NCBI GenBank assembly: GCA_964417785.1
Contig: CAYQJO010000063.1
Span: 1-19,392 of the forward strand
Length of the DNA: 19,392 nt
Direction: 5' to 3'
Origin: DAOTUL01 sp034437435
GTDB taxonomy: Bacteria; Chloroflexota; Anaerolineae; Aggregatilineales; Phototrophicaceae
Shown here one piece after another: positions 7,667 through 15,061 of this stretch (position 1 is the first letter of the stretch; every line of letters begins with the position of its first letter). The notes below the pieces were generated by a model. It saw nothing but the letters and a program-made list of their open reading frames with translations. It did no database searches and was not told the origin of the DNA. A program made the position numbers and the translations under genes.

Positions 7667-8775
7667 CAGACGATCTCCCCGGCTGCCTGGAAGCGTCCGT
7701 AGCGATGATATGCCGCACATGCCCCCTCGGATGAGACCATCGTTGCGCCCAACGGTGTCTGCGGCGTGCATTGCCTGCCAAAAGCCGGGCAGTCGATGGG
7801 CTTCTTGATGCCCTTGAGAATCTCGCCGCTGATGCACAGGGGCGATTCGTCTGTTTGGATCGTCGCCACTTCCGGGAAGCGAGCTTCCGCATTATGGGTG
7901 GCGTATGGCTCGCGCAAGCGGTAGCCGCTCATCGGGATCGTGCCGATTCCGCGCCATTTGCGATCCGTCATCTCGAAGACTTCGGTGACCAGCTTCTGCC
8001 CCGGCACATTGCCTTCACGGGTGACAGCCCGTTCATAGGCATTCTCGACCTCGGCGCGGCCTTCTTCTAGCTGGCGCACGGTCATCAGAATCCCGCGTGC
8101 CAGATCGACCGGCTCAAAGCCGGTGACGACCACCGGTACCGGGTATTTCTGAACCAGTTCTTCGTATTCCCAGTAGCCCATCACCGCATTGACGTGTCCC
8201 GGCGCGAGGAAACCATCGACGATCACATCGTCTGCTTCCAGCAGTGCGGCGAGAACCGGCGGTACTGTCACATGCGATACCAGAATCGAGTAATTGTTCA
8301 CACCCAATCGCTTCGCCTGGAAGACCGACATGGCGTTTGCCGGGGCCGTCGTCTCAAAGCCGACAGCGAAGAAGACCACCTCTTTATCCGGGTTTTCCTG
8401 CGCGATTTTCACGGCATCCAATGGCGAGTAAACGATGCGTACATCGCCGCCGCTGGCCTTCACGCTGAACAGATCGCACTCCGAACCGGGTACGCGCAGC
8501 ATATCCCCATATGATGTGAAAATCACATTCGGCATGGATGCGATGCGCACCGCCTTATCCACCAGTTCCAATGGAGTCACACAGACCGGACAGCCAGGAC
8601 CATGAATCAACATGACTTCTGGCGGGAGCAGCGTATCCAACCCGCTCTTAAGAATGCTGTGCGTCTGCCCACCGCAGACTTCCATCAGCGCCCAGGGGCG
8701 TGTGACAGTCTTCGCGATCTGATCCAGCAGATGGCGTGTCATCTCACCATCACGGTATTCATCCAAATATTTCAC
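7666..8775 (-). CDS. hypD: Hydrogenase maturation protein HypD
   Basis: This 369-residue iron-sulfur protein, with HypC, is the scaffold on which the Fe(CN)2CO group of [NiFe] hydrogenases is built. Conserved elements are CGGQTH (Cys34), GPGCPVC (Cys62 and Cys65), GFETTAP (139-145) and the C-terminal [4Fe-4S] cysteines at 314, 329, 336 and 353 in CISGEILKG, DCPAFGRQC and GACAAYHRYG. All expected cysteines are present. The start is a GTG at 8775; the adjacent GAGGTGA ribosome-binding site and the family N-terminus MKYLDEYRD support it. Six bases separate it from the hypF stop, and its own TGA overlaps the hypE ATG, so translation of hypF-hypD-hypE is probably coupled. Confidence 0.98.
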   Translation of the reverse strand: MKYLDEYRDGEMTRHLLDQIAKTVTRPWALMEVCGGQTHSILKSGLDTLLPPEVMLIHGPGCPVCVTPLELVDKAVRIASMPNVIFTSYGDMLRVPGSECDLFSVKASGGDVRIVYSPLDAVKIAQENPDKEVVFFAVGFETTAPANAMSVFQAKRLGVNNYSILVSHVTVPPVLAALLEADDVIVDGFLAPGHVNAVMGYWEYEELVQKYPVPVVVTGFEPVDLARGILMTVRQLEEGRAEVENAYERAVTREGNVPGQKLVTEVFEMTDRKWRGIGTIPMSGYRLREPYATHNAEARFPEVATIQTDESPLCISGEILKGIKKPIDCPAFGRQCTPQTPLGATMVSSEGACAAYHRYGRFQAAGEIV

Positions 8776-8781
8776 AACGAC

Positions 8782-11043
8782 TCACCTCTGATCTTTCCAG
8801 TTATTATACCCGATCACCGCCTGTCCCAGTGCCAATCCGCCATCATTGGGTGGCAGCCGGCGATGGGTGTAGACTTGCAGGTTGGCTGCTTCCAACAGGG
8901 GTACGGTCCTTGCCAGCAGCGTTGTATTCTGGAAAACGCCACCCGTCAGTACCACATCACGCAGCCCTGTTTCGCCTGCGATGCGCTGGCAGGTTGCGGC
9001 GATCCGCTGCGCGATGCTGCTGTGAAAACGTGCGGCGATCACCCCGGCAGCTACCCCATTACGCAGATCATCAATGACCGCGCTGAGCAGTGCCGTCGGG
9101 TCGATGCCGTGCGCCGTCTCCGGCAGGGGGTAGCTGCCATTCTCTTGTGGATCAACGATGGCTTCCAGTTCGATAGCCGCCTGCCCTTCGTAAGTCGCCA
9201 CCTGACAGACACCCAACAGCGACGAGACAGCATCGAAGAGCCGCCCCACGCTTGAGGTCAGCGGTGTGTTGATTCCGCGCTCGATCTGCTGGCACAGGAT
9301 GCGTTGTTCGGTCTCTGCCAGCAGCGCAAACGGTGGGAGACCGCTGGCGTATAAATAGGCTGCCGCAATACGTGCCGGTTTGCGCGTGGATGCGTCACCG
9401 CCGGGGAGCGGCATCGGTTTGAAGTGTGCCGCACGTTCAAACTGGTGATAATCGGCCACCAGGAACTCCCCGCCCCAGATCGTCCCATCGGGCGCGTAAC
9501 CCGTCCCATCGAAACACACACCGATGACCGGGCGCTCTCCGTTAAGACCGTTCTCGACCATGCAGGACACGATATGGGCATGATGGTGCTGCACCGCGAT
9601 ACGCGGGATACCGTCGGCTTCTGCACGGGAGACGGCATAACGTGACGCCATGTAATCCGGATGCATGTCGTGGACGATCAGCACCGGTGTCGCCCGGAAC
9701 AGTCGCTCAAAGTGCGCGATTCCCTGCTCGAACGATTGGAGCGTGGCATAGTTGCCCATCTCGCCAATGTGATGACTCATGAGTCCGTACTGATCGCGGG
9801 TGAGGCAAAAGGTATTTTTCATCTCTCCGCCTACCGCCAGCACGGACGGCATGGCCTGGGACAATCGAACCGGGAAGGGGACATACCCGCGTGAGCGACG
9901 CAGCGGAAGTTCCGCGCCACGCCAGACCCGCATCACCGAGTCATCCGTGCGAATGTGAATATCACGGTTGTGCATCAGGAAGGCATCCGCAATCGACGCA
10001 AGCTGTTCCAGCGCGGTCTGGTTATGTGTCACAATCGGTTCGGATGAGCGATTGCCGCTGGTCATCACCAGCGGCGGCATATTGGCATCGAAGAGCAGCA
10101 CATGCAGCGGTGTATAGGGCAGCATCACGCCGAGAGTCCGCTGGCGGGGCGCGACCTCTGCCGCGATTCCGGGCGACGGTTGCGGGTTATGACGGTTCAG
10201 CAGCACAACCGGCGCGGCAGGTGAAGTGAGCAGCTTTTCCTCTGCGGCCTCCACTTCACAGTAAGCGCGTACCTGGTTCATGTGTGCCATCATCAGGGCA
10301 AACGGTTTATCCGGACGCGCCTTGCGGCGGCGCAGTTCCGCGACGGCGGCGGCATTGGTGGCATCACACACCAGATGAAAGCCACCGAGACCCTTGATCG
10401 CCAGGATCGCCCCCTGTCGCAGCAAAGCGCTCACCTGCCGGATGGCACCATCACCCCATGTACGCTCTCCATTAGCCTCCAACCATACTTGCGGGCCACA
10501 TTCCGGGCAGGCGACGGGTTGTGCATGAAAACGCCGGTCGCCGGGATCGTCATATTCGGCGGCACAGGCATCACACATGGCAAAATCTACCATCGTCGTC
10601 AACGGGCGATCATACGGAATATCCTGGATGATCGTGAAACGCGGGCCGCAGTTGGTGCAGTTGATAAACGGATAGCGATAGCGCCGGTCTGACGGGTCAT
10701 GTAGTTCGCGCAGACAGTCCGCACAGATGGCGATGTCCGGTGAAATGGGCTGGGCTGCACCGAGAATCGCTTCACTATGGCGGATCTCGAATGTAGCAAA
10801 ACCATCCGGTGGACATTCGCGCATGGTCAGACTGTCGATATGGGCCAGCGGCGGTGCCTCTGCCTGGAGCGCGGTCATGAACGACTCAAGCGCTCCGGTA
10901 CTGCCATCCACGCGAATATCGACGCCCTCAGATGTGTTGCGCACCCAACCCTTGAGTCCATAGCGCAGGGCGAGGCCGTAGACAAAGGGGCGGAAGCCCA
11001 CACCCTGCACGATTCCGGTGATATGGATGACCCGCCCCGTCAT
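8782..11043 (-). CDS. hypF: Carbamoyltransferase HypF
   Basis: This 753-residue enzyme converts carbamoyl phosphate and ATP to carbamoyl-adenylate and carbamoylates the HypE C-terminal cysteine. All domains are present in order: acylphosphatase-like at about 1-90 (GIVQGVGFRPF with Arg18; VRNTSEG with Asn36); two zinc fingers with paired cysteines at 107/110, 129/132 and 157/160, 179/182; a YrdC-like domain from about 200 (GAILAIKGLGGFHL; RRRKARPDKPFALM); and a Kae1/TobZ-like C-terminal domain with DMHPDYMASRYA, QHHHAHIVSCM, GVCFDGTGYAPDG and GGVFQN. Length is normal. The ATG at 11043 matches the family start (TGRVIHITGIVQGVGF); the frame extends to 11088 but only within hypB. Five bases separate it from the hypB stop, with AGCAGG inside the hypB end as a modest ribosome-binding site. 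Confidence 0.98.
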   Translation of the reverse strand: MTGRVIHITGIVQGVGFRPFVYGLALRYGLKGWVRNTSEGVDIRVDGSTGALESFMTALQAEAPPLAHIDSLTMRECPPDGFATFEIRHSEAILGAAQPISPDIAICADCLRELHDPSDRRYRYPFINCTNCGPRFTIIQDIPYDRPLTTMVDFAMCDACAAEYDDPGDRRFHAQPVACPECGPQVWLEANGERTWGDGAIRQVSALLRQGAILAIKGLGGFHLVCDATNAAAVAELRRRKARPDKPFALMMAHMNQVRAYCEVEAAEEKLLTSPAAPVVLLNRHNPQPSPGIAAEVAPRQRTLGVMLPYTPLHVLLFDANMPPLVMTSGNRSSEPIVTHNQTALEQLASIADAFLMHNRDIHIRTDDSVMRVWRGAELPLRRSRGYVPFPVRLSQAMPSVLAVGGEMKNTFCLTRDQYGLMSHHIGEMGNYATLQSFEQGIAHFERLFRATPVLIVHDMHPDYMASRYAVSRAEADGIPRIAVQHHHAHIVSCMVENGLNGERPVIGVCFDGTGYAPDGTIWGGEFLVADYHQFERAAHFKPMPLPGGDASTRKPARIAAAYLYASGLPPFALLAETEQRILCQQIERGINTPLTSSVGRLFDAVSSLLGVCQVATYEGQAAIELEAIVDPQENGSYPLPETAHGIDPTALLSAVIDDLRNGVAAGVIAARFHSSIAQRIAATCQRIAGETGLRDVVLTGGVFQNTTLLARTVPLLEAANLQVYTHRRLPPNDGGLALGQAVIGYNNWKDQR

Positions 11044-11048
11044 CGACT

Positions 11049-11717
11049 TTATGCCTGCTGGTAGGCCATCACCTGGCTGTACAGCCACTCGGCCCAGTCA
11101 TCCAGTCCTTCGCCCGTGACACAGGAAATCGGGAAGGAGTTCACGCCAGGATTGAGCATCTCCACACCCTTGACGAAGTAATCCATATCGAACTTGAAAT
11201 AGGGCAGTACATCGATCTTGTTGATAATAACGGCATCAACACCCCGATACATGGGCGGGTATTTATAGGGTTTGTCGTCACCTTCCGGCACACTGGCGAT
11301 CAACACACTGAGATGTGTTCCCAGTTTAAAGCTGGACGGGCAGATCAGGTTGCCGACATTCTCAACAATCATCAGATCGATCTCGTCCAGGCGCAGGGCT
11401 TGCAGCCCACCTGAAAGCATTACGGCATCCAGGTGGCAGGTTCCGCCTGTGTTGATCTGTACCGCCTGCATTCCGGCTTCAGCCGCAAGATCGGCATCAA
11501 TGGTCGTGGCAATATCGCCATCGACCATGCCCAGCCGCAGTCGATCCTTCAGTCGCTCCTGTGTGGCAACAATGATGCTCGTCTTGCCGGAACCTGGCGA
11601 CGACATGACGTTCAGGCCGAAAACATGTTGTGCATCCAGGGTGCTGCGATTTGTGGCCGCAAGCTGGTCATTCGCGGACAGAATCTCTTCTACAACAGGT
11701 ACTTTGATAACATCCAT
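11049..11717 (-). CDS. hypB: Hydrogenase nickel-insertion GTPase HypB (short, no histidine-rich region)
   Basis: This 222-residue SIMIBI-class GTPase works with HypA to insert nickel into the hydrogenase large subunit. The P-loop SSPGSGKT is at 39-46, the metal-binding Cys94-His95 lies in GGTCHLDA and Cys126 in GNLICPSSF, and the guanine-specificity motif NKID is at 166-169. The N-terminus goes straight into the GTPase domain: it lacks both the CxxCGC high-affinity nickel motif known from E. coli HypB and the histidine-rich stretch found in some others, so nickel storage is not expected. The ATG at 11717 is three bases after the hypC stop, with GAGGA located inside the end of hypC. It is third in the operon. 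Confidence 0.98.
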   Translation of the reverse strand: MDVIKVPVVEEILSANDQLAATNRSTLDAQHVFGLNVMSSPGSGKTSIIVATQERLKDRLRLGMVDGDIATTIDADLAAEAGMQAVQINTGGTCHLDAVMLSGGLQALRLDEIDLMIVENVGNLICPSSFKLGTHLSVLIASVPEGDDKPYKYPPMYRGVDAVIINKIDVLPYFKFDMDYFVKGVEMLNPGVNSFPISCVTGEGLDDWAEWLYSQVMAYQQA

Positions 11718-11720
11718 TAT

Positions 11721-12026
11721 CTATCGGTCCTCGTCTCGTAATTCATATGCGGTCGCAGTTTGCCGCCCATTGTCGTTGAGATCAACGCCGAGTTCTTCCT
11801 CCAATTCGCCAATTTCGCGCAGCAGTTCCAGGGTCCGGTGGGCTTCTTCTTCGTCCACTTTGCTGATGGCAAAGCCGACATGAATCATTGTGTATTCGCC
11901 CACCTGGGGGTTATCCAGGTATGCAAGGCAGGCCTCCTTTGTGATGCCGCCAAAATCGACCTTGCCCATTTGCAAGCCAGCCTGTTCATATATCTCTATA
12001 ATTCTGCCCGGTATTGCTAAACACAT
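11721..12026 (-). CDS. hypC: HypC/HybG-family hydrogenase assembly chaperone
   Basis: This 101-residue chaperone carries the iron precursor with HypD and hands it to the hydrogenase large subunit. The defining N-terminus MCLAIPG is present, with the essential Cys2, followed by the small beta-barrel (GKVDFGGITKEACL; VGEYTMIHVGFAISKVDEEEA). It is some 15-20 residues longer than many HypC proteins, through a charged tail after the helix that ends in about residue 80. The ATG at 12026 has a GGAG site upstream. It is separated from hypA by 52 bases, the largest gap inside the operon, and is followed by hypB after three bases. Confidence 0.97.
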   Translation of the reverse strand: MCLAIPGRIIEIYEQAGLQMGKVDFGGITKEACLAYLDNPQVGEYTMIHVGFAISKVDEEEAHRTLELLREIGELEEELGVDLNDNGRQTATAYELRDEDR

Positions 12027-12078
12027 TGTTTTAACTCCAATAGCTTTTCATTTCTCATCTGCCCGAACACTACCGGAA

Positions 12079-12447
12079 TTATATGGCGGGTTCTGGCGGA
12101 GACTCACATTCAATGGCAATAGATTCAAGACGAAATTCCTCTCCCGATGTGACCTGGACATGGGTGCTGCCACAGTGGGGACAGGCGAGGGTTCCCAACT
12201 CCGGGACATAGGTCTGGGTGCAATCGAGGCAGCGCATTTGCATTGGCACCCGTTCAAAGTGAAGGGTTGCGCCTTCGGCGATGGTGTCTCTGCTGATGAT
12301 GTCCCAATAATACTGCACCGAGTCATCCACAATGGACGACAACTGCCCGATCAACAAATACAGGTCGGTGATGGAGGTGGCATTCTCTTGTTTGGCATAG
12401 CGGAGAGCGATATTCAGTACGCCCTCTGTCACGGATAATTCATGCAT
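12079..12447 (-). CDS. hypA: Hydrogenase nickel metallochaperone HypA
   Basis: This 122-residue metallochaperone binds nickel through its N-terminal MHE motif (His2) and has a structural zinc site. The sequence shows MHELSVTEGVLNIAL at the start and the zinc cysteines at 73, 76, 89 and 92 in MRCLDC and LACPHCGS. The ATG at 12447 is certain because the nickel-binding MHE must be N-terminal, and a TGAGGAAG site sits upstream; the frame is open to 12585 but that extension would bury the motif. It is the first gene of the hypACBFDE operon, with a candidate promoter at 12510-12538. The C-terminal tail ECESPPEPAI is slightly longer than in typical HypA. Confidence 0.97.
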   Translation of the reverse strand: MHELSVTEGVLNIALRYAKQENATSITDLYLLIGQLSSIVDDSVQYYWDIISRDTIAEGATLHFERVPMQMRCLDCTQTYVPELGTLACPHCGSTHVQVTSGEEFRLESIAIECESPPEPAI

Positions 12448-12509
12448 GACTCGCTTCCTCACGTAGAGTCCCTGGGTATCTTGCACCTCTAGCTTAATCC
12501 AACTCGTAC

Positions 12510-12538
12510 ATTCTATCCACTGGAAGACGTTCCGTGAA
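12510..12538 (-). promoter_or_regulatory. Candidate promoter of the hyp operon
   Basis: On the minus strand TTCACG (12533-12538, 4/6 match to TTGACA) and TAGAAT (12510-12515, 5/6 match to TATAAT) are separated by 17 bases. The predicted transcription start is about 57 bases before the hypA ATG. The spacer contains a short inverted repeat GGAA-N4-TTCC (12522-12533), which might be a regulator contact but is too short to be persuasive. Confidence 0.5.
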
Positions 12539-12652
12539 CTGAAGACAAATGTCACATAAGATGTTGGGAAACGCACACGCTGCACTTCTGGCGTAATTTA
12601 TGTACTCTGAAAAGCTTAATGTTTTTTTGCTCTTTTTTTCACAAGATAGTCG

Positions 12653-12658
12653 TATAAT
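12653..12658 (+). promoter_or_regulatory. Consensus -10 box for the small ORF
   Basis: TATAAT is a perfect -10 hexamer, 35 bases before the ATG of the 52-codon ORF at 12694. No recognisable -35 lies at normal spacing. Two runs of seven T (12622-12628 and 12633-12639) occupy the region just upstream, which may aid promoter bending. Confidence 0.5.
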
Positions 12659-12693
12659 GAAATTACACGGTGAAATATGAAGAAGGCGAAACA

Positions 12694-12852
12694 ATGCCGA
12701 AAACAACTTTGAATCGGCTTCGGCACTCCATGCGGCGATTGTATGCTCGCCGGCGGGTTGAACCCACAACTCGCAGCAGTACCATGCACTATACCTTCAC
12801 CTGTGACGGTGAGATGATCCGCGTGGACGAGCGCGGTCAGATCATAGGATAG
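12694..12852 (+). CDS. Small basic hypothetical protein (52 residues)
   Basis: I do not recognise this protein. It is 52 residues long, with a strongly basic N-terminal half (LRHSMRRLYARRR) and a C-terminal half that could form a beta hairpin (MHYTFTCDGEMIRVDERG). It has one cysteine and no signal peptide or membrane segment. Support for it being real: a perfect TATAAT 35 bases before the ATG, AAGG seven bases upstream of the ATG, a predicted leader of about 29 bases, and a 7-bp hairpin right after the stop. An in-frame GTG at 12670 would add eight residues but has no comparable ribosome-binding site. It diverges from hypA and converges on serA. The basic part suggests nucleic-acid or ribosome contact, but this is a guess; chance occurrence of a short ORF is also possible. 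Confidence 0.6.
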   Translation: MPKTTLNRLRHSMRRLYARRRVEPTTRSSTMHYTFTCDGEMIRVDERGQIIG

Positions 12853-12859
12853 AGTACAA

Positions 12860-12880
12860 GGAGCGCCTGTCGAGCGCTCC
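12860..12880. terminator. Hairpin between the small ORF and serA
   Basis: GGAGCGC (12860-12866) and GCGCTCC (12874-12880) form a perfect 7-bp GC-rich stem with a 7-base loop. It lies in the 40-base space between two convergent genes, a typical place for a bidirectional terminator. There is no long T tract after it in either direction (only TTGTACT on the minus strand), so it is at best a weak intrinsic terminator. Confidence 0.55.
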
Positions 12881-12892
12881 CATAACCCCCTG

Positions 12893-13834
12893 CTATTTCA
12901 ACACATCTGGATTGACCACATTGCGATAGGTGCCTTGCGTCAGCGCGTCAATAATCTGCTGCGCGGCGTCCACTCCCACCTGCACCTGAGCGTCGGTCGT
13001 GCTGGCCGCCAGATGAGGTGTATGGACGACGTTGCGCAGTCCCAGCAGCGGATTATCCGGCAGCGGTGGTTCTTCGTGATACACATCAACCGCTGCACCC
13101 GCCACATGCCCGCTTTGAACAGCCGCCGCCAGTGCTGCGTCATCAATCAGCGCGCCCCGTGCCGCATTGATGATTCGCACGCCGGGCTTCATCTTTGCCA
13201 GACTGTCGGCGTTAATCATGGCACGGGTTTCATCGGTGATGACAGTGTGCAGGCTGATAAAGTCTGACTGCGCATAGAGCGTATCCAGATCGACCAGCGT
13301 GGCGGTGTTGTCCGATTCCACATAGGGATCATACGCCAGTATGGACATGTCAAAGGCCAGCGCCCGCTGCGCAACCGCTCGCCCGATGCGACCATAGCCG
13401 ATCAGGCCCAGAGTCTTCCCACGCAGTTCCACGCCCATGAACGCTTTGCGATCCCAGCGGCCTTCCTGCATCGATTCGTAGCCATAAGGGATATGGCGGG
13501 CCAGGGCCAGCATTATCCCCAGAGTGTATTCAGCAGTTGAGATGGTATTGCCGTCCGGCGTATTCATGACCACCACACCGCGTTCGGTCGCCGCCCCCAG
13601 ATCGACATTATCCACACCGACCCCGGCGCGAGCGATAGCCTTGAGGTTGGGCGCAACCGCCAGCATCTCGGCATCGACGGTCGTAGCACTGCGGATAATC
13701 ATCGCAGCGGCCTGGGGGATCAGCGCCATGACGTCATCGCGAGAGAGCTTGCCAGCGGTGACATCGAAGCCATCGACCGCTTCCAGCAAAGCGACGGCTT
13801 TGGGATCAACGTTATCGAGTGCAAGGATTTTCAA
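12893..13834 (-). CDS. serA: D-3-phosphoglycerate dehydrogenase, short form
   Basis: This 313-residue NAD-dependent 2-hydroxyacid dehydrogenase is best read as SerA, which oxidises 3-phosphoglycerate to 3-phosphohydroxypyruvate. Visible are RAGVGVDNVD (69-78), the Rossmann motif GYGRIG (146-151) with Asp169 after the next strand, and the catalytic Arg226 (NAARG), Glu255 (HEEPP) and His274 (TPHLAAST). It ends directly after the catalytic domain, so it lacks the ACT domain that gives serine feedback in longer SerA forms. The start is TTG at 13834, supported by AAGGAGG ten bases upstream that begins in the TAA stop of the aminotransferase gene. Pairing with that gene favours SerA over glyoxylate or hydroxypyruvate reductase. 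Confidence 0.93.
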   Translation of the reverse strand: MKILALDNVDPKAVALLEAVDGFDVTAGKLSRDDVMALIPQAAAMIIRSATTVDAEMLAVAPNLKAIARAGVGVDNVDLGAATERGVVVMNTPDGNTISTAEYTLGIMLALARHIPYGYESMQEGRWDRKAFMGVELRGKTLGLIGYGRIGRAVAQRALAFDMSILAYDPYVESDNTATLVDLDTLYAQSDFISLHTVITDETRAMINADSLAKMKPGVRIINAARGALIDDAALAAAVQSGHVAGAAVDVYHEEPPLPDNPLLGLRNVVHTPHLAASTTDAQVQVGVDAAQQIIDALTQGTYRNVVNPDVLK

Positions 13835-13847
13835 CAGTATCTCCTCC

Positions 13848-14933
13848 TTAACCCATGAATTCGTCCAGGCCGGCCAGGATGTCCTTCAATTCAACCACCG
13901 GCATATCGCCCATATGGGCAATACGGAAAGTCTGCCCTTTGATCTTGCCGTAGCCCCGGTCCATTGTGTACCCGCGCTCCTGCATATGGGCGGCCATCGC
14001 ATCCACATCCATCTGCTTCTGGCGATTGTCTACTGCCGTCACTGTTGGAGAACGGAAACCCTCTGGTGCGAACAGATCAAACCCATGCCGTTCTGCCCAT
14101 TCGTGCGTCAGATTGCGCATTTCCAGATGGCGCTGCCAGCGGGCGTCCAATCCCTCGGCCAGCACATCATCAAGCTGGACATCGGCGGCAAACATCAGCG
14201 AGATGGGCGGGGTGGAGGGGGTATTGTTCTTCTGAAGTCGGGCGTCGAGTTCGATGAAGTCGAAGTAGTAACCCCGATGCGCGATCCCGGCAGCTCTTTC
14301 CAGCACGCGGTCACTGACGGCGGCAAATGCCAGCCCTGGCGGCAGCGCGAACGCTTTTTGCGACGATGTAAGCGCCACATCCACGCCCCATTCGTCTGTG
14401 CGAAACTCCGCACCCAGAATACCGCTGACCGTATCTACCAGATAAAAGGTGTCGTCATACTGGCGTACCACCTCGCCAATCGCTTTGATCGGGTTTAAAA
14501 CACCCGTGCTGGTCTCGTTATGGACTACACACACCGCATCATAGTGTTCCTTTTTGAGCGCATCGGCCACCATCTCCGGGGTGTGGCCCTGGCCCCAATC
14601 GACGGCGATCACATCCGCGTCTTTGCCATTGGTTGTGCTGACTTTGGCCCACCGTTCACTGAAGGCACCACCCGTCAAATGCAGCACTTTATGACCATCA
14701 CGAACGCAGTTGCGCGACGCGCCTTCCCAGAAGCCCGTACCGGATGCACCAACCAATAACACACGATTATCGGTCAGAAACGCCTGCTTGAGCTTGGGTT
14801 GCAACCGGGCGAACAAATCAGCGAACGCGCCAGACCGGTGACCGACCATCCACTCGGTTTGTGCCTGCAATATCTCCGGGCGCACCTCAACTGGCCCCGG
14901 AATAACCAACCGCAAATGTTTGTTTTCAGGCAT
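13848..14933 (-). CDS. Class V aminotransferase, probable phosphoserine aminotransferase
   Basis: This 361-residue PLP enzyme belongs to the class V (serine-pyruvate/alanine-glyoxylate/SerC-like) aminotransferases. Seen in the sequence are the N-terminal IPGPVEVRPE (11-20), the cofactor-phosphate loop GASGTGFWEG (62-71), Asp167 in YLVDTVSGILG, and the Schiff-base lysine Lys193 in TSSQKAFALPPG. Its position 13 bases upstream of serA, sharing a stop/ribosome-binding-site overlap, indicates it makes phosphoserine from 3-phosphohydroxypyruvate and glutamate. It is of the alanine-glyoxylate-aminotransferase-like type rather than classical SerC in appearance, so alanine-glyoxylate or serine-glyoxylate activity cannot be excluded. 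The ATG at 14933 has AGGAG upstream. A serB phosphatase is not in the window. Confidence 0.9.
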   Translation of the reverse strand: MPENKHLRLVIPGPVEVRPEILQAQTEWMVGHRSGAFADLFARLQPKLKQAFLTDNRVLLVGASGTGFWEGASRNCVRDGHKVLHLTGGAFSERWAKVSTTNGKDADVIAVDWGQGHTPEMVADALKKEHYDAVCVVHNETSTGVLNPIKAIGEVVRQYDDTFYLVDTVSGILGAEFRTDEWGVDVALTSSQKAFALPPGLAFAAVSDRVLERAAGIAHRGYYFDFIELDARLQKNNTPSTPPISLMFAADVQLDDVLAEGLDARWQRHLEMRNLTHEWAERHGFDLFAPEGFRSPTVTAVDNRQKQMDVDAMAAHMQERGYTMDRGYGKIKGQTFRIAHMGDMPVVELKDILAGLDEFMG

Positions 14934-14963
14934 GGGGACTCTCCTAAATTCAGGTGACGACGC

Positions 14964-14969
14964 ATTGTA
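14964..14969 (-). promoter_or_regulatory. Possible -10 box for the aminotransferase-serA operon
   Basis: The minus strand reads TACAAT here, a 5/6 match, about 31 bases upstream of the ATG at 14933. At 17-base spacing the -35 position reads TGTGAT, a poor match, so the call is tentative. Confidence 0.35.
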
Positions 14970-15000
14970 CAGGACCCGTGAATTAAATCACAGTTCTGGT

Positions 15001-15029
15001 TTGAAGTTTGGCGCATTCACCCATAAGAT
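15001..15029 (+). promoter_or_regulatory. Candidate promoter for the membrane protein gene
   Basis: TTGAAG (15001-15006) and TAAGAT (15024-15029) are separated by 17 bases, each a 4/6 match to the sigma-70 consensus. The predicted transcript would have a leader of about 26 bases before the ATG at 15062. Confidence 0.4.
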
Positions 15030-15061
15030 ATTGTGCATTCTATGAGAAGCGGAGGAGCGAT

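Noticed and set aside
11044..11088. Longer HypF beginning at 11088
   Set aside because: The extension lies inside the end of hypB; the acylphosphatase domain normally starts at the residues following the ATG at 11043.
12448..12585. Longer HypA beginning at 12585
   Set aside because: The nickel ligand must be in the N-terminal MHE, which begins at 12447, and the extension contains the likely promoter and leader.
12448..12652. Riboswitch or structured leader in the region upstream of hypA
   Set aside because: I looked for conserved aptamer-like features and strong helices and saw only a GGAA-N4-TTCC repeat; nothing supports a nickel-cobalt or other riboswitch.
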